The notes beneath the pieces are model-generated. The model was not told the origin of the DNA. It saw nothing but the letters and a program-made list of their open reading frames with translations, and made no database searches. A DNA stretch of 64,000 bases, taken from assembly GCF_900005765.1 (NCBI RefSeq), contig NC_041690.1:62001-126000 (forward strand). The letters run 5' to 3'. Origin of the DNA: Plasmodium relictum (taxonomy: Eukaryota; Apicomplexa; Aconoidasida; Haemosporida; Plasmodiidae). Numbering within the stretch: position 1 is the stretch's first letter; every line of letters starts with the position of its first letter. Both the position numbers and the translations under genes were made by a program. Below, piece by piece: positions 1 through 11,954 of the stretch.

Positions 1-3000
1 TCTCCTTTAAATTATGATAGCGGAAATTTAAGTTCATTAAGTACAAATATTAAAAAAAATGATGAATCATTAGTTAATAATTTAAATATATCTGGATGCC
101 ATTCAAATAAAGAAAGTATAATTCATTATAACGATTTAAGTAACAAGAACATAATAGATAATTCAATATATAATGAAAATAGTTTAGAAAAAAATAGAGA
201 TATAACATCAAGTAATATTAACTTTGTAAAATTTTTGAATTCTAACAATAATATGAAAAAAAATGTAGATGATATATTTTTAAATAAGTCTGCTATGCTA
301 TCAAATAATAACGAGGTAATAAAGAAAAGCAATAATTTTATAATGGAAACAGAAATTCCATTAAATTTCTTTCAAAATAAAAATATTATAAATAATTTAT
401 ATATAGAAAATAGGAAATTAAAAAATTTAGATGATACATCGACGCATTTAAATAATAAAGAAAAAAATAATAATTATTCTAGTGATTTAACTAAAAATAA
501 CTTAGTAAATAAAAAGAACAATTACTTAAATAATACAAATATTATAAATGTAAATAAAATTAATACGAATAGTTATGTATATAATAAAATAAAAGAAGTA
601 AATAATAAATATGTAAGTTCTAACATGAAATATAATATGAGTAATAGTACATATGAAAACAAAAAAAATAACTTTATTATTTATAGTAACTTGGTGTCTA
701 ATGATGAAAAAAAATGTAAAAAAAATGGTAATAATAATTTGAAGGAATACATAGATGGTATGAATATGGTAGAACAAAAAGATATGTTAGTTGATAATAT
801 AAATGACAGTAAATTAAATTCTTTATATTTTTCTGAGAATAAATTAACTAATATATTTAATAATAATATAAAAAAAAGTCATTTATTAAATAATTATAAT
901 AATAATCTATATACAATAAATAGAAAAAAAGGATATATTGGTAATAATAATAATAAAAAAAGTGAGCATAATAGATTAAACTTATATACTACTACTACTA
1001 CTACTACTACTAATAATAATAATAATAATATTAATAATAATAGTAATATTAACAAAAATAATATTAACAAAAATAATAATAATAATATTAGTAATACTAA
1101 GACTAATACCACAAATAGTAATAATAGTATAAATCAAGTTCATAATGATCCCAAAAAAATAAATAAAGAAAAAAATAATTTAAATGAGTTGAATAATATA
1201 AATAATTATGAAGATTATTGTAAATATATTAGTGATTCAATTAACTTTATACCAATAACAATTAAAAATATGAATATTTTATTAGCATTAGCTTTGTATT
1301 TTTTAAATTTTAACATAAACAATAATTCTACAAATAATGAATTTTCAGATGAAGTATTAATAAAGCTTTTAAATAAATTTTTATATTGTTTGAATTTAAA
1401 AACATGCTTATTAAAGGAAAACAAAATAAATCATAATGAAAATAAATATTATTATATACAAATAAAGTGGAATGACAATTCTAGAAATATTACATTAACT
1501 GATGAGAAAAAGAAAGGAAATAAACATATGGAAGAAAAAGAAACAAAAAATGAAGAGAAAACATATAATAAAGAGGATCATTCTGAGAGCATGAAATATA
1601 GTGATAATTTTTTTACTTTTTATAATAAAAGAATAGTTAAAAGTAAAAATGAAGAAATGGAATGTGTATCAACTACATATTTCGATAATCAAAATAATAA
1701 TAATACTACTTACAAAGATAATGATAATAATAGAAAGAAATGTTTTTATTTAGATGAAAATATGAAAATAATTAGTTTAATTGATATTTATAAAATAGCT
1801 TGGAGCTTATGTGTGCTAAAAAAAAATTTTTTATACATTGATTTATTAAGGATACTGTATAAAGAAGTAGAATATATGAATATAGAAAAGGAATTAATTT
1901 TTTGTATTACTTATATTTTTAAATATTGTAATATAATTGAAATAGAAGAATGTAAAACGGATTTGAATAATAATATTATTATTAATTTAGAAAATAACAA
2001 TAATGAAAATTTATGTATGTATTTACATTTGTTATATATATGTTCTTTACATGATGAAAAATATCTAAATAATAACCATAAAAAAAATATTGATAAAATA
2101 ATTAATTATTTTTATGATCAAATAGAAAATTTTAATTTATATATGTGTACAAATATACTATGCGTATTAGCAAATTTAAATATAAAAAATAATGATTACC
2201 CATATTTTTTTAATAAAATGATAAATTATTTCAGAAATAATATAAAAAAATTAAATAAAAGTGTATTGCTTGTTAATATTATGAGGTCTTTATGTATTTG
2301 TGAAGTAATTTGCTCAGAATTTTTAAAAGATTTAAGTGAATATATTATAAATATTTTGCATTTTATTCCCCTATGCGAATTTATAACTATCTCATGTAGT
2401 TTTAGTTGCCAAAAACTTTTAATCATAAAGAATTATTATGAAAATATAAAGAAGGAAAAAGAAATAAAGCAGGAAAAAAAAGATATGATGAACATTTCAA
2501 AAGATTCAGTAGATGAATACAAAAATTATGAATTACTAATTAATGAATATTATGAAAAAAAAAAAATTTTTCCATATTATTTTTATAGAAAACCAATATG
2601 CCAATCAATTATTTTTAAAATTTTAGCTTATAACTTTTTACAGTATGAACAAAAAAATGTAATTAACAGTAATAAAACCAATAATAATTATTTTTGCGAC
2701 TACAAAAGTACATTTAACAATAATAAAAACGAAACTTCACTTGATTTAAATAATACAATAAAAAAAACAAATAGAAGTTTAAGTGTAGAAAATAAAAAAG
2801 ATAATAATATTGAAAAAGAAAAAGGAGTAAATCCTCAAAATTCAAGATTTAACAGTTCTAATATATATAGAAATATAAAAAATAATAACGTTTTTTCTGA
2901 GGAATCATTTTCCTTTTCTTCATCTTCTTCTTTTTATAAAAATAATAATAAATTTTTTGATAATAAAAATGAATATATAGTAAAAGGTTATAGTGAAAAA

Positions 3001-4650
3001 AAAGAAAATAATAATAGTAGTAGTAATAATGGTAATATATTAGATAATAGTAACATATTGTGTTATATGAATAATGATGCTAATATTATAACCAATGATT
3101 TAAAAAATAATAAAAGTAAATATTTGAAAAAATGCAATGAAAAGAAAAAAATAAAAGAATATTATAATATTTATGATAGGAATAAAAATTACGAATTCCA
3201 ATTGAATTCTTGTGAACGAATTTTATTTGCAAATTTAATTGAAGATTGTTGTAATAACTTCGAAACATTAAACTCTATTAATCTTATTGAACTTTTATAT
3301 ACATTGTGTATATTAAATTTAGATAAAACTAAAATCGTTAAGTTGGTAGAAAAAAAGATAGATTGTAATACATTTAATGATAACTATGAAAAGTTACAGA
3401 AAAAAAAGAAATATATAAATAAAATCTGTTCAGATAAAGAAATTTTAAACGAAAGAAATGATTTAATTATTTTAAATTATATCTATAATAAATTTGTAGA
3501 GGAATATATAGTTAACAAAAATGATATTGATTATAACTTTTCTTTAATAATTGATAATATATATTTTTGTAAATATATAAATGATGACATATTTTTAAAT
3601 ACTATTAAGGGAAACAAAGAAAGTATAAATACAAGTACTTTTTATAAATTAAAAAACATTTTAAATGCTGCAACATATAAAGAAAAAGAATTAGACAAGA
3701 AGAGAAACATAAAAGAAAGTGCAACTTTTTCTTTAGCAGAGAATGAAAATATAAAACAGTTAGAAAAAGAAAAAGAAAATGAAGAAAATATAGGAAATGA
3801 TGAAAAGCTCTTAACAAATAATCAAAGTAAGCAAACAGATGTAATACAAAATAATATTAAAAATAAAACAGATCAAAATATTAATTTCGTTTTAAATGAA
3901 ATAAAAGATGGAGATCATAATTATGAAAATCAATATGATGTTTGTTACTTTGGTAAAATAAAAAACAATAATTACATCAATAATAATACAAGTAATTATT
4001 ATAATAATAAAAATATCCAAATTTATAATAACGCTACAAAAAGCAAGGAAAAGGAATCATGTAATAAAATTATTACTTGCAATAATAATAATAATAATAG
4101 CTTGTTTGAAACTTATGAAAACAAAAAGGAGAAAGACCACACTATAAATAATTCAAATGAGTTACATGTAAATAAAGAAAAAAAAAATAACTTATATATT
4201 GTTAACAATGAAATGAAAAATTATGAAGAATTTCCTGAAAAAGAAAGTGATGACACATCAAGACAATTAAGTGAACTGAAAAAGGATTTAAAAAACACAT
4301 ATGATGTAGCTATTGCTTATTATAACAATAAAACGAAGTATAAGATGGTAAATAATAATAAAGATAACACATTTATAGAAAATGAAGAGAATGAAGACAT
4401 TATGAATTCTGAAATATACAATCATATAATTTCAAAAAGAAATATTAAAAAAATATTAGATTATCATAAGCAAAAGCAAATTTTAGAAGAAAAAATTTTA
4501 AGAAAAAATTCCAAAGAAAAAAATGATTCAGAAAAATGTAAAAATAACTATAATTTTAATTTTTATAAATTATTTATATTATTATTAAAAATTTCCATAT
4601 TTTCATTGCTTTTTTTTATAATTGTATTTATATATATTTCCTTAAAATAA
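1..4650 (+). CDS. Large Asn-rich protein with C-terminal membrane anchor (5' end outside window)
   Basis: The frame is open from base 1, so the gene starts upstream; the first in-window ATG (253) is not a convincing start. About 1549 residues are visible. Roughly residues 410-800 contain helical stretches such as LCVLANLNIKNND and LLYICSLHDEKYL. These resemble the loose 35-40-residue helical repeats (OPR/heptatricopeptide type) that apicomplexans use in organellar RNA-binding proteins, but no RAP domain is present. The rest is Asn/Lys-rich low complexity, including an eight-Thr run from an ACT microsatellite near 987-1012. The last 30 residues form one hydrophobic segment (FIIVFIYISLK at the end), consistent with a tail anchor. 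I do not recognise a named family, and the RNA-binding idea is inference. No intron is visible in the window. Confidence 0.8.
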   Translation, partial: SPLNYDSGNLSSLSTNIKKNDESLVNNLNISGCHSNKESIIHYNDLSNKNIIDNSIYNENSLEKNRDITSSNINFVKFLNSNNNMKKNVDDIFLNKSAMLSNNNEVIKKSNNFIMETEIPLNFFQNKNIINNLYIENRKLKNLDDTSTHLNNKEKNNNYSSDLTKNNLVNKKNNYLNNTNIINVNKINTNSYVYNKIKEVNNKYVSSNMKYNMSNSTYENKKNNFIIYSNLVSNDEKKCKKNGNNNLKEYIDGMNMVEQKDMLVDNINDSKLNSLYFSENKLTNIFNNNIKKSHLLNNYNNNLYTINRKKGYIGNNNNKKSEHNRLNLYTTTTTTTTNNNNNNINNNSNINKNNINKNNNNNISNTKTNTTNSNNSINQVHNDPKKINKEKNNLNELNNINNYEDYCKYISDSINFIPITIKNMNILLALALYFLNFNINNNSTNNEFSDEVLIKLLNKFLYCLNLKTCLLKENKINHNENKYYYIQIKWNDNSRNITLTDEKKKGNKHMEEKETKNEEKTYNKEDHSESMKYSDNFFTFYNKRIVKSKNEEMECVSTTYFDNQNNNNTTYKDNDNNRKKCFYLDENMKIISLIDIYKIAWSLCVLKKNFLYIDLLRILYKEVEYMNIEKELIFCITYIFKYCNIIEIEECKTDLNNNIIINLENNNNENLCMYLHLLYICSLHDEKYLNNNHKKNIDKIINYFYDQIENFNLYMCTNILCVLANLNIKNNDYPYFFNKMINYFRNNIKKLNKSVLLVNIMRSLCICEVICSEFLKDLSEYIINILHFIPLCEFITISCSFSCQKLLIIKNYYENIKKEKEIKQEKKDMMNISKDSVDEYKNYELLINEYYEKKKIFPYYFYRKPICQSIIFKILAYNFLQYEQKNVINSNKTNNNYFCDYKSTFNNNKNETSLDLNNTIKKTNRSLSVENKKDNNIEKEKGVNPQNSRFNSSNIYRNIKNNNVFSEESFSFSSSSSFYKNNNKFFDNKNEYIVKGYSEKKENNNSSSNNGNILDNSNILCYMNNDANIITNDLKNNKSKYLKKCNEKKKIKEYYNIYDRNKNYEFQLNSCERILFANLIEDCCNNFETLNSINLIELLYTLCILNLDKTKIVKLVEKKIDCNTFNDNYEKLQKKKKYINKICSDKEILNERNDLIILNYIYNKFVEEYIVNKNDIDYNFSLIIDNIYFCKYINDDIFLNTIKGNKESINTSTFYKLKNILNAATYKEKELDKKRNIKESATFSLAENENIKQLEKEKENEENIGNDEKLLTNNQSKQTDVIQNNIKNKTDQNINFVLNEIKDGDHNYENQYDVCYFGKIKNNNYINNNTSNYYNNKNIQIYNNATKSKEKESCNKIITCNNNNNNSLFETYENKKEKDHTINNSNELHVNKEKKNNLYIVNNEMKNYEEFPEKESDDTSRQLSELKKDLKNTYDVAIAYYNNKTKYKMVNNNKDNTFIENEENEDIMNSEIYNHIISKRNIKKILDYHKQKQILEEKILRKNSKEKNDSEKCKNNYNFNFYKLFILLLKISIFSLLFFIIVFIYISLK
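987..1110 (+). repeat. ACT/AAT trinucleotide microsatellite inside the coding region
   Basis: A run of ACT units passes directly into AAT/AAC units, encoding a run of about eight Thr followed by Asn-rich sequence. It stays in frame with the surrounding ORF, so it is a coding microsatellite that is likely to vary in length between isolates. Confidence 0.85.
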
Positions 4651-4690
4651 CTTTTTATTAAATATTTTTTTAAAAAAATTAAAAACTTTG

Positions 4691-4737
<47 letters not shown>

Positions 4738-5325
4738 TTTTTTAAACAGAAAAAAACAAATTTTTGCAATTTGAATTAAGATATTTTAATCATATTTCAC
4801 TTAAAATATATAGAAAACATAAATCTTTTAAAATAACAATATATTCATTATTTTATTTTACTTCATTTTTTTTTTTTTTTTTTTTTTGCATTTTCTCTTT
4901 GTTAAAATTTGATAATATTTATATGTATACAACTTTTTGACTGAATAGAAAATTCTTTAAAAAAAAAAGTTAAAAAAATGAATAATCTTTTTAGTTTTTG
5001 TATTATTTAAAAAATTATTTATATACGATATGAACTTCATAATAGGAATCTTTGTATAATCCTTAACTATTTTTTTTTTCTTTTTAAAAAAACATCATTT
5101 TTTTCAGTCAAAAGTTTTAGTATTTATGTATATTAAAATTATGCCATTTTTTTTTTTTTTTCTTTTTGTGTTAAATGTTCTTAACAAAATTTTACATTTT
5201 CCCCTTTCTCTAAAATTTTATAATATATATATTTTCCTATTTATAATAATATTTTTCTTTTAAATTCGATTTACATAAAATTACTTTTATTTTTTATTAA
5301 TTTTTTTTTTAATTAGTAAGTTAAA
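4651..5325. other. Spacer between tandem + genes; (AT)n tract
   Basis: This 0.7-kb spacer contains an (AT)n run at about 4695-4732, several poly-T stretches of 10-20 nt, and nothing that reads as a gene. It should hold the 3' end of the upstream transcript and the promoter of the eIF2B gamma gene. Confidence 0.6.
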
Positions 5326-7682
5326 ATGTCAAATTTAAATTATTCAAGGGTTCCTGCCGGTGCTTTTATTGAATTTCAGGTAGTTATTTTAACTAACGAT
5401 GAAAATAACTTTACAAATGAATTATGTGATAATAAATGTAAAGCGTTAATAAAAATATGTAATAGATGTATGATTTATTATATTATTAAAAATATTATTG
5501 AACAAAAATTAAAATATATTACCATTGTTGTTAATGGAAAATACTATAATGATATGGTTAATTATATAAATGAAGCATTTCCTGATAATTATAAGTTTGA
5601 TGATAAAAAAAGTAAAAATAATTACTGTATAGACATTGAATCTTATTCTACTAATGATAACGAGGATATTGGATCTATTCAATGTTTATTGCAAATAAAA
5701 AATAAAATAAAAGTAAAAAGATAAATATAATAAAGCTATTGGAATATTTTAATTATTAGATATTTTTAAAGTTATTTAACATATATTTATATCCGTTTCT
5801 TTTTTTAAATGCATTCAGACAGATTTCATTGTCGTTAGTTGTGATCTTCTTGGATTTGTTGATTTTCATTCACTAGCAAGTATTTTTTTAAATTACAAAT
5901 TCTTTTATTTATAAAGTAATTTTTATATTATTTACTTCTTTTTTTTTTTTTCAATTTATAATAGATTTATTTAGAGGAGAAAATGCCATGTGTGGAATAT
6001 TGTTATTGGAGGATGATCAGGCAAAGAGCACTGACAAAAAAAAAAAAGAAATCAAAGAAGAATATTTAAATTTAGAAAATAACATATGGGTATGTATCGA
6101 TAAAAATAGTAGAGTTGTTAGCATAAAAGATTCGTTATCAATGAAGCAAAACGGAAAATTAAAAATAAGTAAAATAAATATATTGCTTCATAAAAATTTT
6201 CTTCTGAAAACAGATTTATTAGACAGCCATGTTTACATTTTTAAGCATTATGTTTTGAATATATTAGAAGATAAAAAAAATAAATTCACAAGTATAAAGG
6301 TTTGTTACATAGTAAACAAAATTACTTAATGTGAATTAATTCAATTTTAAATAATATTAGTTATTTCTTTTAATTCTTTATTTTACTTTTTTTCTTTAGT
6401 ATGATTTAGTACCTTATTTAGTAAAAATACAAAATATCCCCAAATCTTCTAGTAATAAAATTTTTTTTTTTTTTTTAATATGATTTTATTTATATATGAA
6501 TTTCTTTTTTTAATTTAAAATAATAATAGGATATTCAAAATCCGAATTTAAATTTAATATGTATAATACATTAATTGATAAATATGAGGGTGTTGATGAT
6601 AACAAAGAAATAAAAAAAGTATTACCAATATCAGATATTGTTGATAATGTAATGTTTAATTTTTCAAAAAACAGTATTTAATAATTTATATTCCATTATA
6701 TTTACATATATATATATATATTTTTTTTATTCATTTAGCAAGAAAATATTGAAAGTGTTGTTTGTTATGTACAACCTAAGACTACTGGATTTTGTCAAAG
6801 GATTAATAACATACCTAATTTCTTTAAAGCTAATTTACTTGTAATTTTTAAAAAGAATAATAAAAAAAAAAAAAAAAAATTAATAAAATAAAGTACATTA
6901 TTCTTCTATTTTTTTTTATATTACAATACATTTTACTAATTTTTAAGATTATTTTTATTGTAATATTTTTTTTTTTAGTTTTGTGTTACTAGACATGATC
7001 AATTAAAAAATGTTTTGCCACCTTATTGTTTTTTTCTCTTAACTGAAAAAAATCAATCTGTATAAAAAAAAAAAAATAGAAGAATAAAATTAGGAATTAA
7101 TTATTTTTTGAAATATATTTATTAAAATAGAATTATAAATTAATTTTTTATTTTTATTATTATTTTTTTTATTATAGTACAGGGATTGTATAATAAGTAG
7201 TCATTTTAATCATGAAGAAAATGTATTTTTGAAAAAATCAGTTCTTGGTATATTTTATTTCCTTTTTATATATATATATATATTTTTCTTTATTTTTTTA
7301 TCTCAGTTTTATTGTTATATTTTCCTTAATATAAAACTAATAGTATTTTTTTTTTAATTTTTTTTTTTTATAGGAAAAAATATTAATATAAAAAAAAATA
7401 CTTCTATTAATAGAAGTATCTTAATGGATAACATAACAATTAACGAAAATTGTGTAATTCAAAACTCAATTATTTGTGATAATGTTGTTATTGAAAATAA
7501 TTGCAAAGTAATTTATAAAAAAAGGAAAAGAAAAAGTTTATTTTGTGAAATATTTCAATTATATATCTTATGTAAAATTTTTTTTTTTTTAGTTAATTGA
7601 TTGTATTGTAAAAGAAAACAGTACAATTGAAAAGGATAGTATTTTTGAAAAAGAAACCTTACCACTATTTATTCCTTCATAG
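5326..7682 (+). CDS. EIF2B3: Translation initiation factor eIF2B subunit gamma, 10 exons
   Basis: This is a subunit of the guanine-nucleotide exchange factor that recharges eIF2 with GTP in the cytosol. Exons by GT..AG and phase: 5326-5712, 5819-5879, 5965-6299, 6400-6451, 6530-6648, 6739-6840, 6979-7059, 7178-7247, 7374-7507, 7593-7682; together 476 residues, close to the family length. The N-terminus is a nucleotidyltransferase-like fold (EFQVVILTND, KALIKICNRCMIYYIIKN, then TDFIVVSCDLLGFVDFHSLA). The Gly-rich nucleotide-binding loop is lost, as is usual for the gamma subunit. The last two exons encode left-handed beta-helix hexapeptides (NRSILMDNITINENCVIQNS). All phases join cleanly and all introns are under about 140 nt. 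A scan without splicing would see only two disconnected ORFs. Epsilon is less likely because no W2/HEAT tail follows. Confidence 0.88.
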
Positions 7683-8240
7683 TTTCTTTTTTTTTTTTAA
7701 ATTAATATATTTTTTTTTTTCTATTTATATATTTTTATTTTTACAAAGAATCTTTTTTATTAATAATTTTTTCGGAAATGTTTAACTTTTTTATATAGAA
7801 ATTTTTTTCTTTTTTTTTTATTCATTTGATATTTTTGATTTTGTTTAATCATTGAAATAAAAAAAAACTCTCTTATGTTTTCCATCAAATATGATGAACT
7901 TTTATTTTCTAAAAAAATATTTATATATAATATAGTGTAATATAATATTTAAAAAATATATCATTTGAAGTAGTTTCATAAAATTTAATAAATTATGATA
8001 AAAATAAAATTGAAATAATTTCAAATAAAATAAAATTTTTATCATATATATTTAATAAAAATAATATTTATATATATTTTTTCTACATATTGTTTATGAT
8101 GTAAATTTCTTAAAGAGTTTCGATTGGATTAAAACATGAAATGCTTATTATTAAAATTTAAAATACAAGAGTGATAAATCTAAATATTTTATTAAATTTT
8201 TTTTTTTTTTGTGATTTTTATTTTCAAATTAATATACAAA
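7683..8240. other. Spacer between eIF2B gamma and U2AF-like genes
   Basis: This is 0.56 kb of A/T-rich sequence with poly-T tracts. The stretch 8101-8180 is slightly less A/T-rich and probably lies in the 5' leader of the next gene. No ORF or RNA gene is apparent. Confidence 0.5.
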
Positions 8241-9976
8241 ATGGAGGTTGAGGACAATAAGAAAAAAGAATCTAAAAATATATCTGAAAATGATGATAGA
8301 AAAAGATTACACAAAAATGAAGAAATGAAAAGGTTTAAAAATTAAATACAATAAAAAGAAAAAAAAATATATATATGAATAATACATTGCTAATAGTAAA
8401 ACAATTTTTTTTTAAATTTTATGAAAAAATTTAAAAACAATGAAATTAATACTAAAAATTATTTTATATTATTATTTCTAGTCTTAGAAATGCATAATAC
8501 TTTTTATAACATATTTTGATATATATATTTTATAATGATAGAAATAAAAAAGAATGTGTATGACGAATGTTTATATATATATTTGATGTTTAATATTTTA
8601 AAATTTGCTAGTGATTTTTATTTTAATATTTGTTTCATTTTGTTTATTTTAGATATTCAAAAGAAAAGAGAAGTTCTTCTAAAGCAAAAAGAAGCCGATC
8701 AAATTCTCATAGAATAAAACGTAATTCATCAGATAATTATTCAAAAGGAAAATACATAAAAAAAAAGAGAAGAAAAGATAAAAGTTCAGTAAGCAGTTCT
8801 GGTTCTTCAGCATTATCGTCTGAGAATTCCACTGATAACTATAGTTCTGATGAATATAGAAGAAAAAAAAGAAAAAAAAAAAGGGAAAGGAGATATGAAA
8901 AAAGTGAAAGAAGTGAAAAGAGAAAAAAAAAAAAAAAATCTAGTAAATTAAATCCCAATTTATCTACATCTCATGAACGATCAAGATCTAGAGAGAGAAA
9001 AAGAAGAAAATTACAAGCAGAATGTATTAAAAGGGCAGGTGGATTTAAAAAATTAGCTGATATGGAAGGACATGAGACAACTAATGTTTTTTGGGATGGT
9101 TTTCAATGGGTAGCTAAAACGAATCAATCGAATTTATTTCACTTAGATCCAGCTGTAATGAATTCCACAAGAAAATTGAGAAGATTGTATTTTGGAAATT
9201 TGCCATTACATTTAGGATTAAGTGAAAATGCCTTTCAAGAAATTGTATGGAATGAAATGAAGAAAAGAAAATATTGTAATGATGAAAATATTAATCCTGT
9301 TTTATATGTTTGGTTTGCTAAAGATAAAGGTAATTATGGATTTGTTGAATTTGCTACAGTTGAAGAAACGGAAAGAGCTCTTACTATGGATGGGATGCTT
9401 TGTAAAGGTGTTGCATTAAAAGTTTCTAGACCAAATGATTATTCTACAAATACTGTTAAACAAAATCAAAATTTATTACTTCAAAATATTAATAAGCAAA
9501 ATAATAATTTATTAAATATTATGAATTCAAGTAACTTAAACAACCCATATTGTAAACCACCTCCTCCACCGGGTGCTCCACCTTTATCTGTTCTCAAAGA
9601 GACATCAGAAAGTAACGTAGTAGATCACTCCAATTTGTCTACCAAATATTTAAGGGTCTTAGAAATTGTTTCAAAAGAATCAATTAATGAAGAAGATTAT
9701 TCTGTAATTTTAGAAGATATAAAAGATGGATTTCACAGTCAAGGTATAATTATTAACGCCATTTTAATTACACATAAGTACGCACAGAACACACCTTTTG
9801 ATATTGGAGACGTTATAATAGAATTTGAAAATCCTGCTTCAGTCGATAATAGTATCATCAATATGTCAAATAGAAAGTATGAAGGAAGGGTCATCAAAAT
9901 GGAAAAATGTGATGAACATACATACAATACATATGTAAAACCCATTATCAAAGATTTGTACGAGCAAAAATTATAA
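8241..9976 (+). CDS. U2AF65-like splicing factor with RS domain, one RRM and a C-terminal UHM
   Basis: Exon 1 is 8241-8332 and exon 2 is 8653-9976 (phase 2 junction, AGA), giving 471 residues. The first ~130 residues are an Arg/Ser/Lys-rich region (RSRSRERKRRK) typical of SR-type splicing proteins. Near residue 160 is a conserved-looking aromatic motif, FWDGFQWVAK. Residues about 205-296 form an RRM (RNP2 LYFGNLPL; RNP1 NYGFVEFA) ending KVSRPNDY, which matches the end of U2AF65 RRM1. A linker with PPPPPGAPP follows. Residues ~360-471 match the U2AF-homology motif domain (YLRVLEIVSKES, GDVIIEFENP, RKYEGRVIKM). The likely role is 3' splice-site or branch-point recognition in the nucleus. The central RRM2 of canonical U2AF65 is not visible, so it may be a U2AF-related paralogue rather than U2AF65 itself. 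Confidence 0.85.
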
Positions 9977-10413
9977 AAAATGTTAGAAGTTAATATATAT
10001 ATATATATAATTTTTATTTTCCTTATATACATTTCTAAATAATGCAACAGATAGTTGTTTGAGTCACCAAAAGTTATTTTATTTTCAAACATATATAACT
10101 TTTGTCTTGGGAATTTCTATTTAAAACATATAATGAACAAAATTTAATTAAATATTTTTCAAACGTTAATAGATATATTGAAAGTAGAAGTTATAGAAAC
10201 CAATGTTAATAATATTATACATAATTATAAGAATTATAAAAAAAAAAAAAAAAAAAAATTGTAGTTAGCTTTTAAAATATTTTTGGTATTCTATTTTTTT
10301 CTAAGTTAAATATTATAACAAAAATTACATATTTGTAAATTTATAAATATTATTATATAATATTACCTTTTTTCTGACTTTTTTATATATAGAAATTCTC
10401 TTTTTTTTTTTTT

Positions 10414-10451
<38 letters not shown>

Positions 10452-10895
10452 GGCCTAAAAACTTTGTGTTTTTTAATTTTTTTTTTAATTTATTTTGTAT
10501 AAATTTAATTTAATTTTATCTTTTATATTACTTTCATATTTTTCAATAAATAAATTTTCATTTATCTATTTTTTAATAAAAAGTTAGTAAAATATAAAAA
10601 ATAAATTTTATGCTAAAATTATAAGTTTAATAATAGATTTAAAAAAAAAAAAAGACAATTTCTTTTTTTCTTTTTTTTTATAATGAGACAAAAAAAATTT
10701 ATTAGGGATTGAACTCTGAAATTATACAAAGAGTCAATTTGTATATAAAACAAAATATAATAAAATGAGCTTTATATTTAGGTTATACTTTCTTTATATT
10801 ATATAATTCATTAGTATTATAAAAGTTAGTATATACGTATAATATTATATACATTTACACAAATATAAATTCATTTTAATATAAATTTTAGAAAT
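9977..10895. other. Spacer with CT and AT microsatellites
   Basis: The spacer contains a poly-T/(CT)n/(AT)n compound tract at about 10400-10452 and an A20 run at about 10239. A short less A/T-rich segment lies at 10681-10745. I see no gene here. Confidence 0.5.
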
Positions 10896-11954
10896 ATGAA
10901 TGAAAATAAGAGGATAGCGCTATTAGAAAAAAAAAATGAAGAAATTTCGACTGTATTGAATAAAAATATTCTATTTAAAGAATGTAGTAATACTAACGAT
11001 TTAAAAGATACCTTTGTAAATATAAAAACAGACTATAGTTTAGAAAGTGAAAAAGAAAAAAGTAATATTTCTTTATTTAATATTTTTAAAAAAAAATTAA
11101 GAGAAGAAAGATATTTTAGTAGATTTTTAATCGTATTTAAAATATCAAATGATATAAAACAAAAAAAATATATTAGTGAAACATTAAATTTTATGCTTAA
11201 AGAGAAATATAAATTAATTACAGGAATTAGTCTTTTTGTAAATATATATTCTATTATGTTATTAGAATGTACTGATTCTAAATATATATTTTCTTTTTTA
11301 AAAAATTTAAGTAGTGTAAAATTTATCAATGATGTTGAAATTTTATATTTTAGTGAATTAAATAAACAAAATATAAATGATGATTTTTATTTTTACGAGT
11401 ACAATAAAGAAGAACCAAAATATGTTAATTCAAACGAATGTAATTATGTCGACGAAGTGAGGAATCAAAAAATAAAAACTTATGTGTATATAAAATGTAG
11501 AAATATATCATATTTTTTCCTGTATAAATTTTTCTTAATATTTTTTTGTATTCCTAAATTATTTTAGTATTTCAAAAAAAATTTTAATTCTATATTTCCA
11601 AAAAAAATTATTTTAATTTTATAAACATCATCTATTAATAGGTATGGGATCTTTATATAAATATTTTAAATTTATGTTTTTTTGTAAAGAATAATAAAGA
11701 TAAGGAAAATATTTTTGATCAAAATGAAAATATCAAAAAAAATTTCTCCTTACTTGAAAATTTTTATCATGAAAATGCAAAAGAATATATATGGAATTTA
11801 AATGGTATTTAATTAAAATTATAAAATTATAATAAATTTGTAAAATTTTTTTATTTAAACAATATTCTATATCTTTTTAGAGTTCATTTCTTTTTTTGTT
11901 GAAGATTTTAAATTACCAGTTGATGATTTTTCGGATGACTTTCTAGATTTTTAA
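10896..11954 (+). CDS. Possible TEX47/BLUF-like protein, 3 exons
   Basis: Exons 10896-11483, 11642-11804 and 11881-11954 join in phase 0 and phase 1 to give 274 residues. The first exon alone would read on to a later stop at 11567, but the GTGTAT donor and the in-frame downstream exons make the spliced form more likely. Residues ~75-155 read as a small alpha/beta fold: RFLIVFKISND, then LITGISLFVNIYSIMLLEC, then FLKNLSSVKFINDVEILYF. This order resembles BLUF-like domains and in particular the ciliary/testis protein TEX47 (a strand, then ITG-type turn, then a strand ending in L-hydrophobic-E). The acidic C-terminus (DDFSDDFLDF) is separate from that fold. If correct, a role in the male-gamete flagellum is conceivable. 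The flavin-binding residues of true photoreceptors are not apparent. Family assignment is tentative; the gene model is firmer. Confidence 0.6.

Noticed and set aside
10681-10745. C/D-box snoRNA
   Set aside because: There is an ATGAGA and a CTGA flanked by a short TATAAT/ATTATA inverted repeat, but box C is non-canonical and the repeat is trivial in A/T-rich DNA.
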